From JAJYKN01 sp035516155 (GTDB lineage: Bacteria; Nitrospirota; UBA9217): a stretch of 64,000 bases of DNA. The notes below the pieces were generated by a model. That model was not told the DNA's origin, did no database searches, and saw only the letters and a list, made by a program, of their open reading frames with translations. The translations under genes were made by a program, and so were the position numbers. The stretch lies in NCBI GenBank assembly GCA_035516155.1, contig DATJAP010000017.1, forward strand, positions 1-64,000. The letters run 5' to 3'. The first letter of the stretch is position 1. The number at the start of each line of letters is the position of its first letter. Shown here one piece after another: positions 28,404 to 36,241 of the stretch.

Positions 28404-29975
28404 ATGATCAGACTCAAGAACCTCATTATGAACTTGCTGGGAGCCGATGCGCGGGAAGACGAAAACCTCGCTCCGTCAACCGTCATGTCACTTGTCGTTC
28501 CCCGTCATCGGTTCTCCGAGGCAGCGAAAGCACTTAAGAAGGAATATGCTCTCTTGGCTGCGGAATGGGCTTCCGACGAGACTCTCTTCGGAAGGGGATA
28601 CGGTATTTACGCCTGTTACCGTCGGGAGCGGGAATACCTGGTAATCAAGACTGAGGCACCGGTAGATGATCCGACGTTTCCCAGTTTGACGAAAAAATTC
28701 GTTCCGGCCTATCGATTCGAACGCCAGATGCAGAGTCTCATGGGGGTTGCAGCCGTTGGACATCCCGATGTACGGCCATGGATCAAGCATGAAGACTGGC
28801 CCCAAGATGCGTGGCCGCTCAGGAAATCTTTTAATGCTAACAACCGGTTGCCCCGGGTTCACGGCGAATATCGATGGATACGCGCTGAAGGCGAGGGTGT
28901 ATACGAAATTCCCGTCGGTCCGGTGCACGCGGGCATCATCGAACCAGGACATTTCCGGTTCCAAGCCATGGGGGAAGACGTACTCAACCTCGAAGAGAGG
29001 CTCGGTTACGTTCACAAGGGCATTGAGAAACGATTCGAATCGCTCTCCTGGAAAGAAGCTTTCCGCCTTGCCGGCAGGGTATCGGGCGATACGACCGTTG
29101 CGCATAGCTTGGCCTATGCCCAAGCGGTCGAGGCAATTACGGGTTGTATTCTACCTGACCGGGCTCTCTGGCTCCGAGCGCTTTTTCTTGAACGGGAGCG
29201 TATTGCGAATCATCTGGGCGACCTTGGAGCCATCTGCAATGACGTGGCTTTTGCCTTCCTCCTCTACCATTTCCACCGTCTGAAAGAAATCGTCGTTCGC
29301 ACGAATCTGAAGCTTTTCGGTCACCGTTTTATGATGGATCAGGTGGTTCCGGGCGGCGTTATCCCGGACATTTCCGCCGATGGAGCGCAGAAAATCCTTC
29401 TCGAGATGGATTGGCTAGAGAGAGAATTCGAGCGACTCGTAGCAATATATGACGAAAACTCATCGCTGGAGGACCGGATCAGGGACACAGGCGTCCTGAA
29501 GCCTGACCAGGCACGGGACCTCTGCGTTGTAGGATTTGTTGCGCGGGCAAGCGGGCTGAACTTGGACTGCCGCATTCATCATCCTTTTCCGCCCTATGAT
29601 CGGATCGGCATCACCATCCCCGTGCTCGTATCCGGGGACGTTCATTCCCGGGCATGGGTCCGCGTCGAAGAAATCCGCGATTCCATACGGATCATTCGTG
29701 AGATTCTCAGGACGCTGCCCCCTGGGAAAATCCTGGCGCCCTTCGATGCGCCGATGCCAGACCGGTCCGGCTTCGCCGCAGTTGAAGGGTGGCGTGGCGA
29801 GATTCTTTACTGGGTACAGTCGGGACCGGCGGGCGAGATCAATCGCTGCATGGTGAGAGACCCCTCGAGCGTGAACTGGCTTGGACTGGAGCAATGCATC
29901 CACGGCAACATTGTTCCCGATTTCCCCTTGTGCAACAAGAGCTTCAATCAATCATACTCGGGGAATGATTTGTAA
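28404..29975 (+). CDS. Ehr-2 large subunit: NuoC-NuoD fusion related to group 4 hydrogenase, NiFe cysteines absent
   Basis: A 523-residue paralogue of the gene at 20752. The N-terminal ~150 residues are NuoC-like; the rest is NuoD/HyfG-like with PVGPVHAGIIEPGHFRF and YVHKGIEKRFE. The positions of the NiFe ligands are RVSGDTT (Ser227, Thr230) and SYSGNDL (Ser517, Gly520). All four cysteines are thus replaced, independently in detail (S/T here, S/S in Ehr-1) but with the same Ser and Gly at the C-terminus. Both copies share the ending GNIVPDFPLCNKSFN. It lacks a protease-cleaved tail. Enzymatic role unknown. Confidence 0.9.
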   Translation: MIRLKNLIMNLLGADAREDENLAPSTVMSLVVPRHRFSEAAKALKKEYALLAAEWASDETLFGRGYGIYACYRREREYLVIKTEAPVDDPTFPSLTKKFVPAYRFERQMQSLMGVAAVGHPDVRPWIKHEDWPQDAWPLRKSFNANNRLPRVHGEYRWIRAEGEGVYEIPVGPVHAGIIEPGHFRFQAMGEDVLNLEERLGYVHKGIEKRFESLSWKEAFRLAGRVSGDTTVAHSLAYAQAVEAITGCILPDRALWLRALFLERERIANHLGDLGAICNDVAFAFLLYHFHRLKEIVVRTNLKLFGHRFMMDQVVPGGVIPDISADGAQKILLEMDWLEREFERLVAIYDENSSLEDRIRDTGVLKPDQARDLCVVGFVARASGLNLDCRIHHPFPPYDRIGITIPVLVSGDVHSRAWVRVEEIRDSIRIIREILRTLPPGKILAPFDAPMPDRSGFAAVEGWRGEILYWVQSGPAGEINRCMVRDPSSVNWLGLEQCIHGNIVPDFPLCNKSFNQSYSGNDL

Positions 29976-30125
29976 GTACAATATCCCTGGAACATCGAAG
30001 AATCAATGACACAGGGCAGGATTCAAAGCACTAATCAAGAAGAAAACACTGCAGAGTCGGATGCAACGACCATTTGAAGTTTGAATCGATGTTTGGGTTT
30101 TAAGCTTGGAACAATCAGGAGTCCT

Positions 30126-30641
30126 ATGATATCCATTCTTCGACAGATATTCCATACCGGAATCGTTACAGAGCGTCTTCCCGCCATCACCGATCCGGAG
30201 ATCGAGAGGATTGGAGTTGCGCTCACCGATGCTGTCAAACGCCGCTTCAAGGGGAGTCTTGCCATCCGACAGGTCGACGCAGGATCCTGCAACGCATGCG
30301 AGCTCGAAATCCATGCGATGAATAACGTCATGTATAATTGCGAGCGCTTCGGTATTCATTTCACCGCGTCTCCGCGGTTTGCGGACCTCCTTCTGGTCAC
30401 CGGCCCTGTTTCGCACAATATGGAAATCGCCCTCAAGAGGACCTATAACGCAACACCAACACCAAAAATCGTACTGGCCGTTGGTGACTGCGGATGTACG
30501 GGCGGCATTTTCGGTGAGAGCTACGCCTCCCTCGGCGGGGTTGAGAAAGTAATCCCTGTCGATGCGCGCATTCCCGGATGTCCGCCTACACCGACTGTCC
30601 TCCTTCAGGGCATCCTGAAGGCGATCGGTGGATTGGAATGA
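30126..30641 (+). CDS. Ehr-2 small subunit, NuoB/HyfI-like [4Fe-4S] protein
   Basis: A 171-residue protein with the four cluster cysteines conserved: Cys55 and Cys58 (DAGSCNACE), Cys122 (GDCGCTGG) and Cys152 (IPGCPP). The start at 30126 (MISILRQIFHTG) aligns with Ehr-1; an upstream TTG at 30081 adds residues without similarity. It ends the second set. The 150-nt gap before it contains no recognisable gene. Confidence 0.9.
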   Translation: MISILRQIFHTGIVTERLPAITDPEIERIGVALTDAVKRRFKGSLAIRQVDAGSCNACELEIHAMNNVMYNCERFGIHFTASPRFADLLLVTGPVSHNMEIALKRTYNATPTPKIVLAVGDCGCTGGIFGESYASLGGVEKVIPVDARIPGCPPTPTVLLQGILKAIGGLE

Positions 30642-30785
30642 TATACGCGCAAAACCGAATCCGTGCGAATGGTTGCCACATATTTGGCAAAGACAGCTCT
30701 ATCGCTGCTAAAATAGTATTTCTGCTATAATATGAGGCAATGCCGGTTTGTTGTATAGTGAACCACTAACTGCAGGGACAGGAAT

Positions 30786-31106
30786 GCATTAAAAATCAAG
30801 TTGGCGGCTTATCTTTTTTCTCTTGGCACGCCAATTGGCGCCATGGCGTGACCGGCGGGGGTAGCATTTGATCTTTTCCCCCGCGAGTGCCGGCAAGGTG
30901 CTGTTCAGCCATGATTTACACCTAAAAGCAAAAGGGCTCAAGCCTACGCGTTGTCATTATCATGTCTTTCAAATGTCCGACAGATCCTGCAAAATGGACA
31001 TGTCCAAGATAACGAAGGGGGATTTTTACGACAACTGCCATAGCGGACAAAAATCACATTTGATGTGAAGGATTTCAAGAACTGTACGACATGTCACAGA
31101 TCGTAA
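30786..31106 (+). pseudogene. decayed c7-type multihaem cytochrome gene
   Basis: Reading across frames gives the parts of a small periplasmic cytochrome: a signal-like LKIKLAAYLFSLGTPIGAMA, then VTGGGSI, then FSPASAGKVLFSHDLHLK with FQMSDRSCKMDMSKITKG and FYDNCHSGQK, and finally TFDVKDFKNCTTCH before TAA at 31104. These match the triheme family with the GKVxFSHxxH...CHxxLFxM...CxxCHxG...DVKxCxxCH layout. At least three frame changes are needed (near 30845, 30868 and 31050), no start codon remains, and only the last haem motif (CTTCH, 31083-31097) is intact. Confidence 0.75.
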
Positions 31107-31137
31107 GCGTGGACTTCTTCGACCAGGAGATACCAAG

Positions 31138-31938
31138 ATGCCTTCGAGGTACTTTTTCTCGATTGAAATAGTATTGCTTCTCTCCTACTTGTTCCTGCTG
31201 AACGGTTGCATGCAACCCGTTCGGATACCGATCGAGACGATCGAGTACGACGCTCGAGACATCCAGGGTTCGCGCATGCTTTTTGTTTTTTTGCCAGGAA
31301 GAGGCGATTCCGTTACGGTTTTTCAGAAAGAAGGGCTCATCCAAGCGGTGCGGGAACGGAGGCTTCCGGTTGACGTAATTGCAGTGAATGCACACGTGGG
31401 CTACTATATGAATGGAACTGTCTTTACGCGGCTCAGGGAGGATGTGATTCAGCCGTCCAGAGCCAGAGCATACAGCCAGATCTGGCTTATTGGCAATTCT
31501 CTCGGAGGCTACGGCTCCTTGACCTACGCCAGAGAACACCCGGATGAAATTACGGGAGTGGTACTCCTGGGGCCTTTTTTGGGAAGTCAGTCGGTCATCC
31601 ATAGTATCGCGGAAGCAGGCGGACTGGAGAAATGGAATCCTGGCGAAATCAGGATGAATACCGAAGAGCAGTGGGACAAGCATTTGTGGATGTGGGTCAA
31701 AGATTGCGGCCAGCAAAAAGAATGCTTTCGGAATATCTATATGGGATACGGACGTGATGACCGGTTCTCCGATGCACAGGCTTTGCTGGCGTCCTCCATG
31801 CCATCGGGCCATGTGATCGTTATCGACGGGGGACATAGCTGGAGCACTTGGAAAAAACTGTGGCTGACGTTCCTGGATGACAAGATATTCACTGCTCGGA
31901 ATGTGTCAGGAGCAACTCCCGCTGAAAGGGCTCACTGA
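31138..31938 (+). CDS. predicted lipoprotein alpha/beta hydrolase
   Basis: A 266-residue protein. A signal peptide with a lipobox (LFLLNGC, Cys near residue 24) predicts lipid anchoring. The mature part is an alpha/beta hydrolase: nucleophile Ser in GNSLGGYG, an Asp in YGRDDRFSDA and His in DGGHSW, a complete triad. It probably acts as an esterase in the periplasm; the substrate is unknown. The ATG at 31138 has AGGAG 8 nt upstream. It follows the decayed cytochrome by about 30 nt. Confidence 0.8.
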   Translation: MPSRYFFSIEIVLLLSYLFLLNGCMQPVRIPIETIEYDARDIQGSRMLFVFLPGRGDSVTVFQKEGLIQAVRERRLPVDVIAVNAHVGYYMNGTVFTRLREDVIQPSRARAYSQIWLIGNSLGGYGSLTYAREHPDEITGVVLLGPFLGSQSVIHSIAEAGGLEKWNPGEIRMNTEEQWDKHLWMWVKDCGQQKECFRNIYMGYGRDDRFSDAQALLASSMPSGHVIVIDGGHSWSTWKKLWLTFLDDKIFTARNVSGATPAERAH

Positions 31939-32024
31939 TCTTTTGCATCAAACCAAAGTATTGGTTCAGCACGCCCGAAGTTGCTTATTTGTAAGTTCCT
32001 TAATTTTGGAAGGTTAAATTTTCC

Positions 32025-32534
32025 ATGTCGCGATTCGGAGCCTACTGGGGACTGGCAGGGGTGATGTTCCTGCTCGGCAGCGCCGTATACCGGCTGACTC
32101 CGATTGCAGTTGAAGCCCTTTCGTTCGAGTGGTTCTGGTACCACAGGATCGCCTTTATCCTCATCTTGATCTTCATGGCTTATGCGGAAGGATATCGGGC
32201 GTTTCATCTGGCCTTCTCACCGCGCGTGGCGGCACGGGCGCGGTATCTGCTGACACATTCCAATTTCCTGCATATCGTGCTTGCACCGCTGTTCTGCATG
32301 GCTTACTTTCACGCTCCGCGCAGACGCCGGATTACCTCCCTGTCGGTTACCGCAGGAATCATTGTGCTGGTCATCCTGGTGCGGCTCCTTCCTCAACCAT
32401 GGCGGGGCATCATCGACGGCGGGGTGCTGGTGGGTCTGGCATGGGGGCTCGTATCGCTGGCCATATTCGGTTACAAGGCGCTTACGCGCGAGGAATTCGC
32501 TTATGCTCCTGAAGTCCCTGAAGAGACGATGTAA
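32025..32534 (+). CDS. integral membrane protein of unknown function
   Basis: A 169-residue protein with about four predicted transmembrane segments (around residues 8-30, 40-58, 78-95 and 105-150) separated by basic loops (YHRIAF, HAPRRRRITS). No family is recognised. GGAAGG lies about 10 nt before the ATG. It sits on the plus strand between the hydrolase and the 341-residue protein, with 60-90-nt gaps, so a small operon is possible. Confidence 0.65.
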   Translation: MSRFGAYWGLAGVMFLLGSAVYRLTPIAVEALSFEWFWYHRIAFILILIFMAYAEGYRAFHLAFSPRVAARARYLLTHSNFLHIVLAPLFCMAYFHAPRRRRITSLSVTAGIIVLVILVRLLPQPWRGIIDGGVLVGLAWGLVSLAIFGYKALTREEFAYAPEVPEETM

Positions 32535-32596
32535 GAAATCATAGTCCGCTTCGTCATGCTGACAGGCTTATCAGTATCCCACGAAAGGAGATTCTC

Positions 32597-33622
32597 GTGG
32601 AACAAGAAAGAAAACACTTTCCCGGCAGACTGGTAGTATTTCTTTTCGGTGAAACTGAGAAAAACCTTGAGGCCTCAGACGTAGTGGAGATCAAGACCAT
32701 CAAGAGCGCACCAAGCTATCCCGACGTCATCCCAAAACAGAAGGTTATTAAAGTCGATAAACGCATCAACGACGGCGTTGAAGTCAACTTTATTGTTAAG
32801 GCTTATCTGCCCGATGTCGTGGTCGTCGAAGCTTCTCTAAGTACGGACGATATCCTCGCCAATACAACGCTGGAACTCAAACGATCGCTTATTAACGTCT
32901 GCAGAAAGACTCTGGGAGAGTACGGCTGCGATCCACAGTTCGACGAGGAGTACAGTGTCTATTGCATCTCCGATTACAGCGGGGATCCTGAAATCTGCCT
33001 TTCCCTGTATGGAGACCGGATCGCCGCGTTTTTGAAGAACGAGAAAATAGAACTCGACGAGGAAGAGGTAAAGTCCACGCTCTCGACCAACCTGAAGTAC
33101 GGCAAGGACGACATTACGATCGTGGACTGGGACGGCGCGTTTATTTTCGATTCCTCGGGAGATTTCGACAGCAACATCGAGCTCTTTGAAATTGCGAACC
33201 TCCAGCTCCTGAAATCGAGAATTCTCGACTTCGACCTCGATGAACGCCTTGAAAAAACACTCCGACTCATATCGGTTCCCAAAGGCCTGCCGATCATACG
33301 GGCGCGGGAAGTCAGGAAAGTCATGAAAGAGATCATCGAAATCCGGACGCAGTCCATTCTTGAGTCAGAGGCTGTGGAGCGGAACATCAAACTGATCGGA
33401 GACTGGTATTCTGCGAAACTCTACTCCCTGATCTCGAGGAAATTTCATCTCGACAACTGGAAGTCGGAGATCAAGGAAAAGCTCGACACGCTCGAAGACG
33501 TGTACACCATGGCAACGGAGAATTTCAGCGTGTCGTACCGCGCAACTCTGGAATTCGTCATCCTGGCTGGCTGGTTTGTGTTATTGCTGCTGTATGTTGG
33601 CGAGTTCTTGTTCCTGAAATAA
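32597..33622 (+). CDS. uncharacterised C-terminally anchored protein (possibly RMND1/DUF155-like)
   Basis: A 341-residue acidic protein starting at GTG with AGGAG 6 nt upstream. Residues ~1-220 are predicted soluble alpha/beta (for example TIVDWDGAFIFDSSGDFDSN); residues ~230-310 are charged helices, and residues ~318-338 form one transmembrane helix (LEFVILAGWFVLLLLYVGEF). A soluble domain, long helix and final membrane anchor is the layout of RMND1/DUF155 proteins, but the similarity is weak and I do not claim the family. Codon use resembles the surrounding genes. Confidence 0.7.
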   Translation: MEQERKHFPGRLVVFLFGETEKNLEASDVVEIKTIKSAPSYPDVIPKQKVIKVDKRINDGVEVNFIVKAYLPDVVVVEASLSTDDILANTTLELKRSLINVCRKTLGEYGCDPQFDEEYSVYCISDYSGDPEICLSLYGDRIAAFLKNEKIELDEEEVKSTLSTNLKYGKDDITIVDWDGAFIFDSSGDFDSNIELFEIANLQLLKSRILDFDLDERLEKTLRLISVPKGLPIIRAREVRKVMKEIIEIRTQSILESEAVERNIKLIGDWYSAKLYSLISRKFHLDNWKSEIKEKLDTLEDVYTMATENFSVSYRATLEFVILAGWFVLLLLYVGEFLFLK

Positions 33623-33728
33623 GATAAATCTCGTGACAAACCATTCTCTCTTCTATCCCTATATCCTCTTCTTTGTGCTATAAACAACTTGTTTCAGTCA
33701 AAAAGTGGAAAGCTATTACATTGATCAG

Positions 33729-33818
33729 TCAGGCTATTTTGACTCTATTCCATCCCTCTGCCTTTGCCCGATAGAGCGCATTATCCACCTTCTGTGTGAA
33801 GGGGTCATCATTATCTAA
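33729..33818 (-). pseudogene. GGDEF-domain C-terminal remnant
   Basis: On the minus strand the frame ends DPFTQKVDNALYRAKAEGWN, RVKIA, stop. This is the C-terminal signature of GGDEF domains (AD-x-ALY-x-AK-x-x-G-R-N-x-V). Nothing of the rest of the domain is present. It lies 38 nt downstream of the receiver gene on the same strand, so the pair may be the remains of a receiver-GGDEF protein. Confidence 0.7.
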
Positions 33819-33855
33819 ATATAACCGCGCAGGTCACAGGCGCACCCTGGCTCGC

Positions 33856-34230
33856 CTATTGAGCTTCTGAGCTGTCAAGTGCGCTCTTCACAATGCGATG
33901 TAAAAGAGTTGAATCAATTGGCTTGCTAACATATTCATAAAGACCCAGACTGAGTGATTTTAAATAGTTTTCGACTGAAACATGACCTGTGAGCATGATT
34001 ACCGGTACTGATGGAAGGACCTTTGTGACTTCGTTGAAAAATTCATGGCCGTCCATTCCGGGCATTGAGTAGTCTGTAATCACAAGATCAATATTAATCC
34101 CTTTCTGGATAGTACATAGGGCCGATAGAGCATCGGTTTCTGAAATTATTTTGTATCCACCCGATTTCAAGGTAAGCTCAAGATAATTCAGTATATCGCG
34201 ATCATCATCGACTAATAGTATCGTTTTCAT
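33856..34230 (-). CDS. single-domain response regulator (CheY-like receiver)
   Basis: A 124-residue receiver domain: acidic pair LLVDDDRD, phospho-acceptor Asp in LVITDYSMPGMDG (near residue 55), Thr in IMLTGHV and Lys in VSKPID. All catalytic residues are present, so it should accept a phosphoryl group. It has no output domain. A GGDEF tail fragment follows on the same strand, which suggests that an output domain was lost. The cognate kinase is not in the window. Confidence 0.88.
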   Translation of the reverse strand: MKTILLVDDDRDILNYLELTLKSGGYKIISETDALSALCTIQKGINIDLVITDYSMPGMDGHEFFNEVTKVLPSVPVIMLTGHVSVENYLKSLSLGLYEYVSKPIDSTLLHRIVKSALDSSEAQ

Positions 34231-35385
34231 ATCCCCAACACACCTTCATGACGAAATTAAGGAAAGAATTTTAAATATTATAAATTCGTAATCGTTCGTA
34301 TCAAATTTCAAATGCCATAGAAAATCGACTTTCGCCGGTCTTTGCCAGATCTTCTGTCTTTCCCACTCCTCCGGTCTGTCCCTTTGTAATTTGGATTATT
34401 GAATTTTCTTCGATCCTCACCCGACCTGCGTTTCATACAATCCTCGTCGAAGTTTAATCGCTGTTAAGAAATACGTCGTACAGCAGCTCGGCCGAAGAAC
34501 AGGCATGACTGGTTGTTAAATGAAAGATTCCCCGACTGAGATAGGGAAACCTTTACAGATTTGATCAAATGCCAATTAAATTTGCGCCTTGTAATCAGAT
34601 TTTGTTCGCTGGACATATGCAAAATAGTCATAATTTTTTTTATAGGTTTCGCTTCTCTAAACGAAACTACCCTGAGGTCGCTCGACGCACATTGTTTTCG
34701 CAACTATCCAGCACATGCAATAATTATCCTTTTTAACGGCACGACAATCTTTTCCCATCCCCGCCGCGATTCTCAAATTCCCCGCATTTCATTAAACTTG
34801 CCAAGACTTCCTTGTTCACTATTTTCCCAATTATTAAATACAGCTGACAACTAAGCGATTACGCCCTGAACGCTTTGCCTGGTAAAGCTCCTCCTCCGCA
34901 TGACACACGCAGTTATTTTACTGTCTGCGTAGCTGACATCCGCTATCCCAATGCTGACAATTCTAGGGGGCACTGTCGTCTGTCAGGGTGATTATTAAAC
35001 ACAAATTTATGAGATGCAATCCTCACAAGAAAGATAGCATAATTATATAAGAAACGCTCACGAATTTGTAACAAATTGTTTTATTGCCACTATACTGATT
35101 ATAATATCCTGGTCAAGCGAAAAGTACTCCGAATTTAAAGCGTCTATGTTTGTCTCGCCGACAGGCAAATTGGCGTGGGAGGAGATAACAACAAAGTTAT
35201 GAAGTTAATAGGAATAGAACCTGTTAGAGGCAGTGGAAGATGTAACAAACTACCGCATTTTCCGGTAGAAGTGTATTGCATGCTGATTGCCTGCCGCATT
35301 GCCAAGAACCCTTCATAGTGGAAAATTGGTGCTATACTATACTCATCGAAAAGCACTCTCTTGAGACAGAATGACTCTGCGCAAT
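34231..35385. other. AT-rich gene-poor region
   Basis: About 1.15 kb of DNA that is clearly more AT-rich than its neighbours. Apart from the GGDEF remnant at 34834-34985 no coding stretch is convincing: candidate frames have no ribosome sites and unusual composition. A 6-bp inverted repeat CTACCG-N7-CGGTAG lies at 35250-35268. The region separates the receiver gene from nifU and is probably decayed DNA plus the nifU upstream region. Confidence 0.6.
34834..34985 (-). pseudogene. GGDEF-domain C-terminal remnant with a frameshift
   Basis: Minus strand: IVSIGIADVSYADSKITAC in one frame, then CHAEEELYQAKRSGRNRLVV in another, ending in a stop at 34834-34836. This is the last ~45 residues of a GGDEF domain (SIGIA...AD-x-x-LY-x-AK-x-SGRNR). 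One frameshift near 34900 joins the parts. The catalytic region is missing. Confidence 0.75.
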
Positions 35386-35407
35386 AAACCTGAAGGTTTG
35401 ATACCTT
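35386..35407. promoter_or_regulatory. nested inverted repeats over the nifU ribosome site
   Basis: AAACCT-GA-AGGTTT (35386-35399) is a perfect 6-bp palindrome. Its right arm also pairs with a later segment: AAGGT at 35394-35398, loop, ACCTT just before the ATG at 35408. The AAGG shared by both hairpins is the only Shine-Dalgarno-like sequence, so the two folds are mutually exclusive and could control nifU translation or bind a regulator. Confidence 0.4.
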
Positions 35408-36241
35408 ATGTGGGATTACACTGAAAAGGTCAAAGATTTCTTCCTTCACCCGAAGAACGCCGGGGAGATCGAGAATCCCGACGCCGTCGGAGAAGTAGGC
35501 AGCATTCTCTGCGGCGATGCCCTCAAGCTGACCCTCAGGATCGATAAAGCCACAGGCAGGATCATCGACGCGAAATTCCAGACCTTCGGATGCGCTTCGG
35601 CCATTGCCAGCTCGTCGGTCCTCACCGAACTGATCAAGGGTAGAACCGTAGACGATGCGCTCAAAGTTACCAACCAGGACATCGCTGAGTATCTCGGAGG
35701 CCTTCCGAAAGAAAAGATGCATTGCTCGGTCATGGGCAGGGAGGCCCTCGAGGCGGCAATCGCGAACTACCGGGGAGAGGAGAAGCATGCTGAGGTGGAG
35801 GGCAAGGTCATCTGCAAATGTTTCGAGGTGACCGAAGAAAAGATCCGGAAGGTGGCCCTTGAGAATCGCCTCACCACGGTTGAAGAGGTAACCAACTTTA
35901 CGAAGGCCGGTGGCGGATGCGGCTCCTGCGTCCCTGACATAGAGGCGATCCTGAAGGACCTTTGGTCCTCGCCAATAATTCAAAAAATGCCTCAGGCCCC
36001 GAAGTCCATGACCAACCTCCGGAAGATCGCGCTGATTCAGGAGGTTCTGGAAGAGGAGATCCGTCCGCGGCTCCAGGCCGACGGCGGCGATATTGAACTC
36101 AAGGACATCGTCGGCAACCGGGTGATCGTCTCGTTTCGTGCCCTATGCGTGGGTTGTCCCATGGGGGATATCACAATTCAGGGAATCCAGGAGAAGCTGC
36201 GGGAACTGGTGAGTGACGACATCATCGTAGAGGAAGAATGA
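35408..36241 (+). CDS. nifU: NifU: iron-sulphur cluster scaffold with three domains
   Basis: A 277-residue full-length NifU. The IscU-type domain (residues ~1-125) starts MWDYTEKVKDFFLHPKNAGE and has the cluster-assembly cysteines in LCGDAL, FGCASAI and MHCSVMG. A central BFD-like [2Fe-2S] domain has CKCFEV...GGCGSC. The C-terminal NifU domain has CVGCPMGD. It receives sulphur from NifS and passes Fe-S clusters to target proteins. Its stop overlaps the nifS start (ATGA at 36238-36241), so the two are translationally coupled. No nitrogenase genes are near, so it probably serves general Fe-S assembly. Confidence 0.95.
   Translation: MWDYTEKVKDFFLHPKNAGEIENPDAVGEVGSILCGDALKLTLRIDKATGRIIDAKFQTFGCASAIASSSVLTELIKGRTVDDALKVTNQDIAEYLGGLPKEKMHCSVMGREALEAAIANYRGEEKHAEVEGKVICKCFEVTEEKIRKVALENRLTTVEEVTNFTKAGGGCGSCVPDIEAILKDLWSSPIIQKMPQAPKSMTNLRKIALIQEVLEEEIRPRLQADGGDIELKDIVGNRVIVSFRALCVGCPMGDITIQGIQEKLRELVSDDIIVEEE

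Noticed and set aside
15570..30641. Complex I (nuo) operon
   Set aside because: No NuoE/F/G, NuoI, NuoA, NuoJ or NuoK genes, and the NuoCD fusion, HyfE-like subunit and HyfB-type C-terminus point to the group 4 hydrogenase/Ehr branch.
30673..30690. Terminator after Ehr-2
   Set aside because: TTGCCA-N6-TGGCAA forms a short hairpin but no T-run follows it.
34464..34854. Two open frames in the AT-rich region, one per strand
   Set aside because: No ribosome sites, no similarity to known proteins, and composition as expected from AT-rich non-coding DNA.
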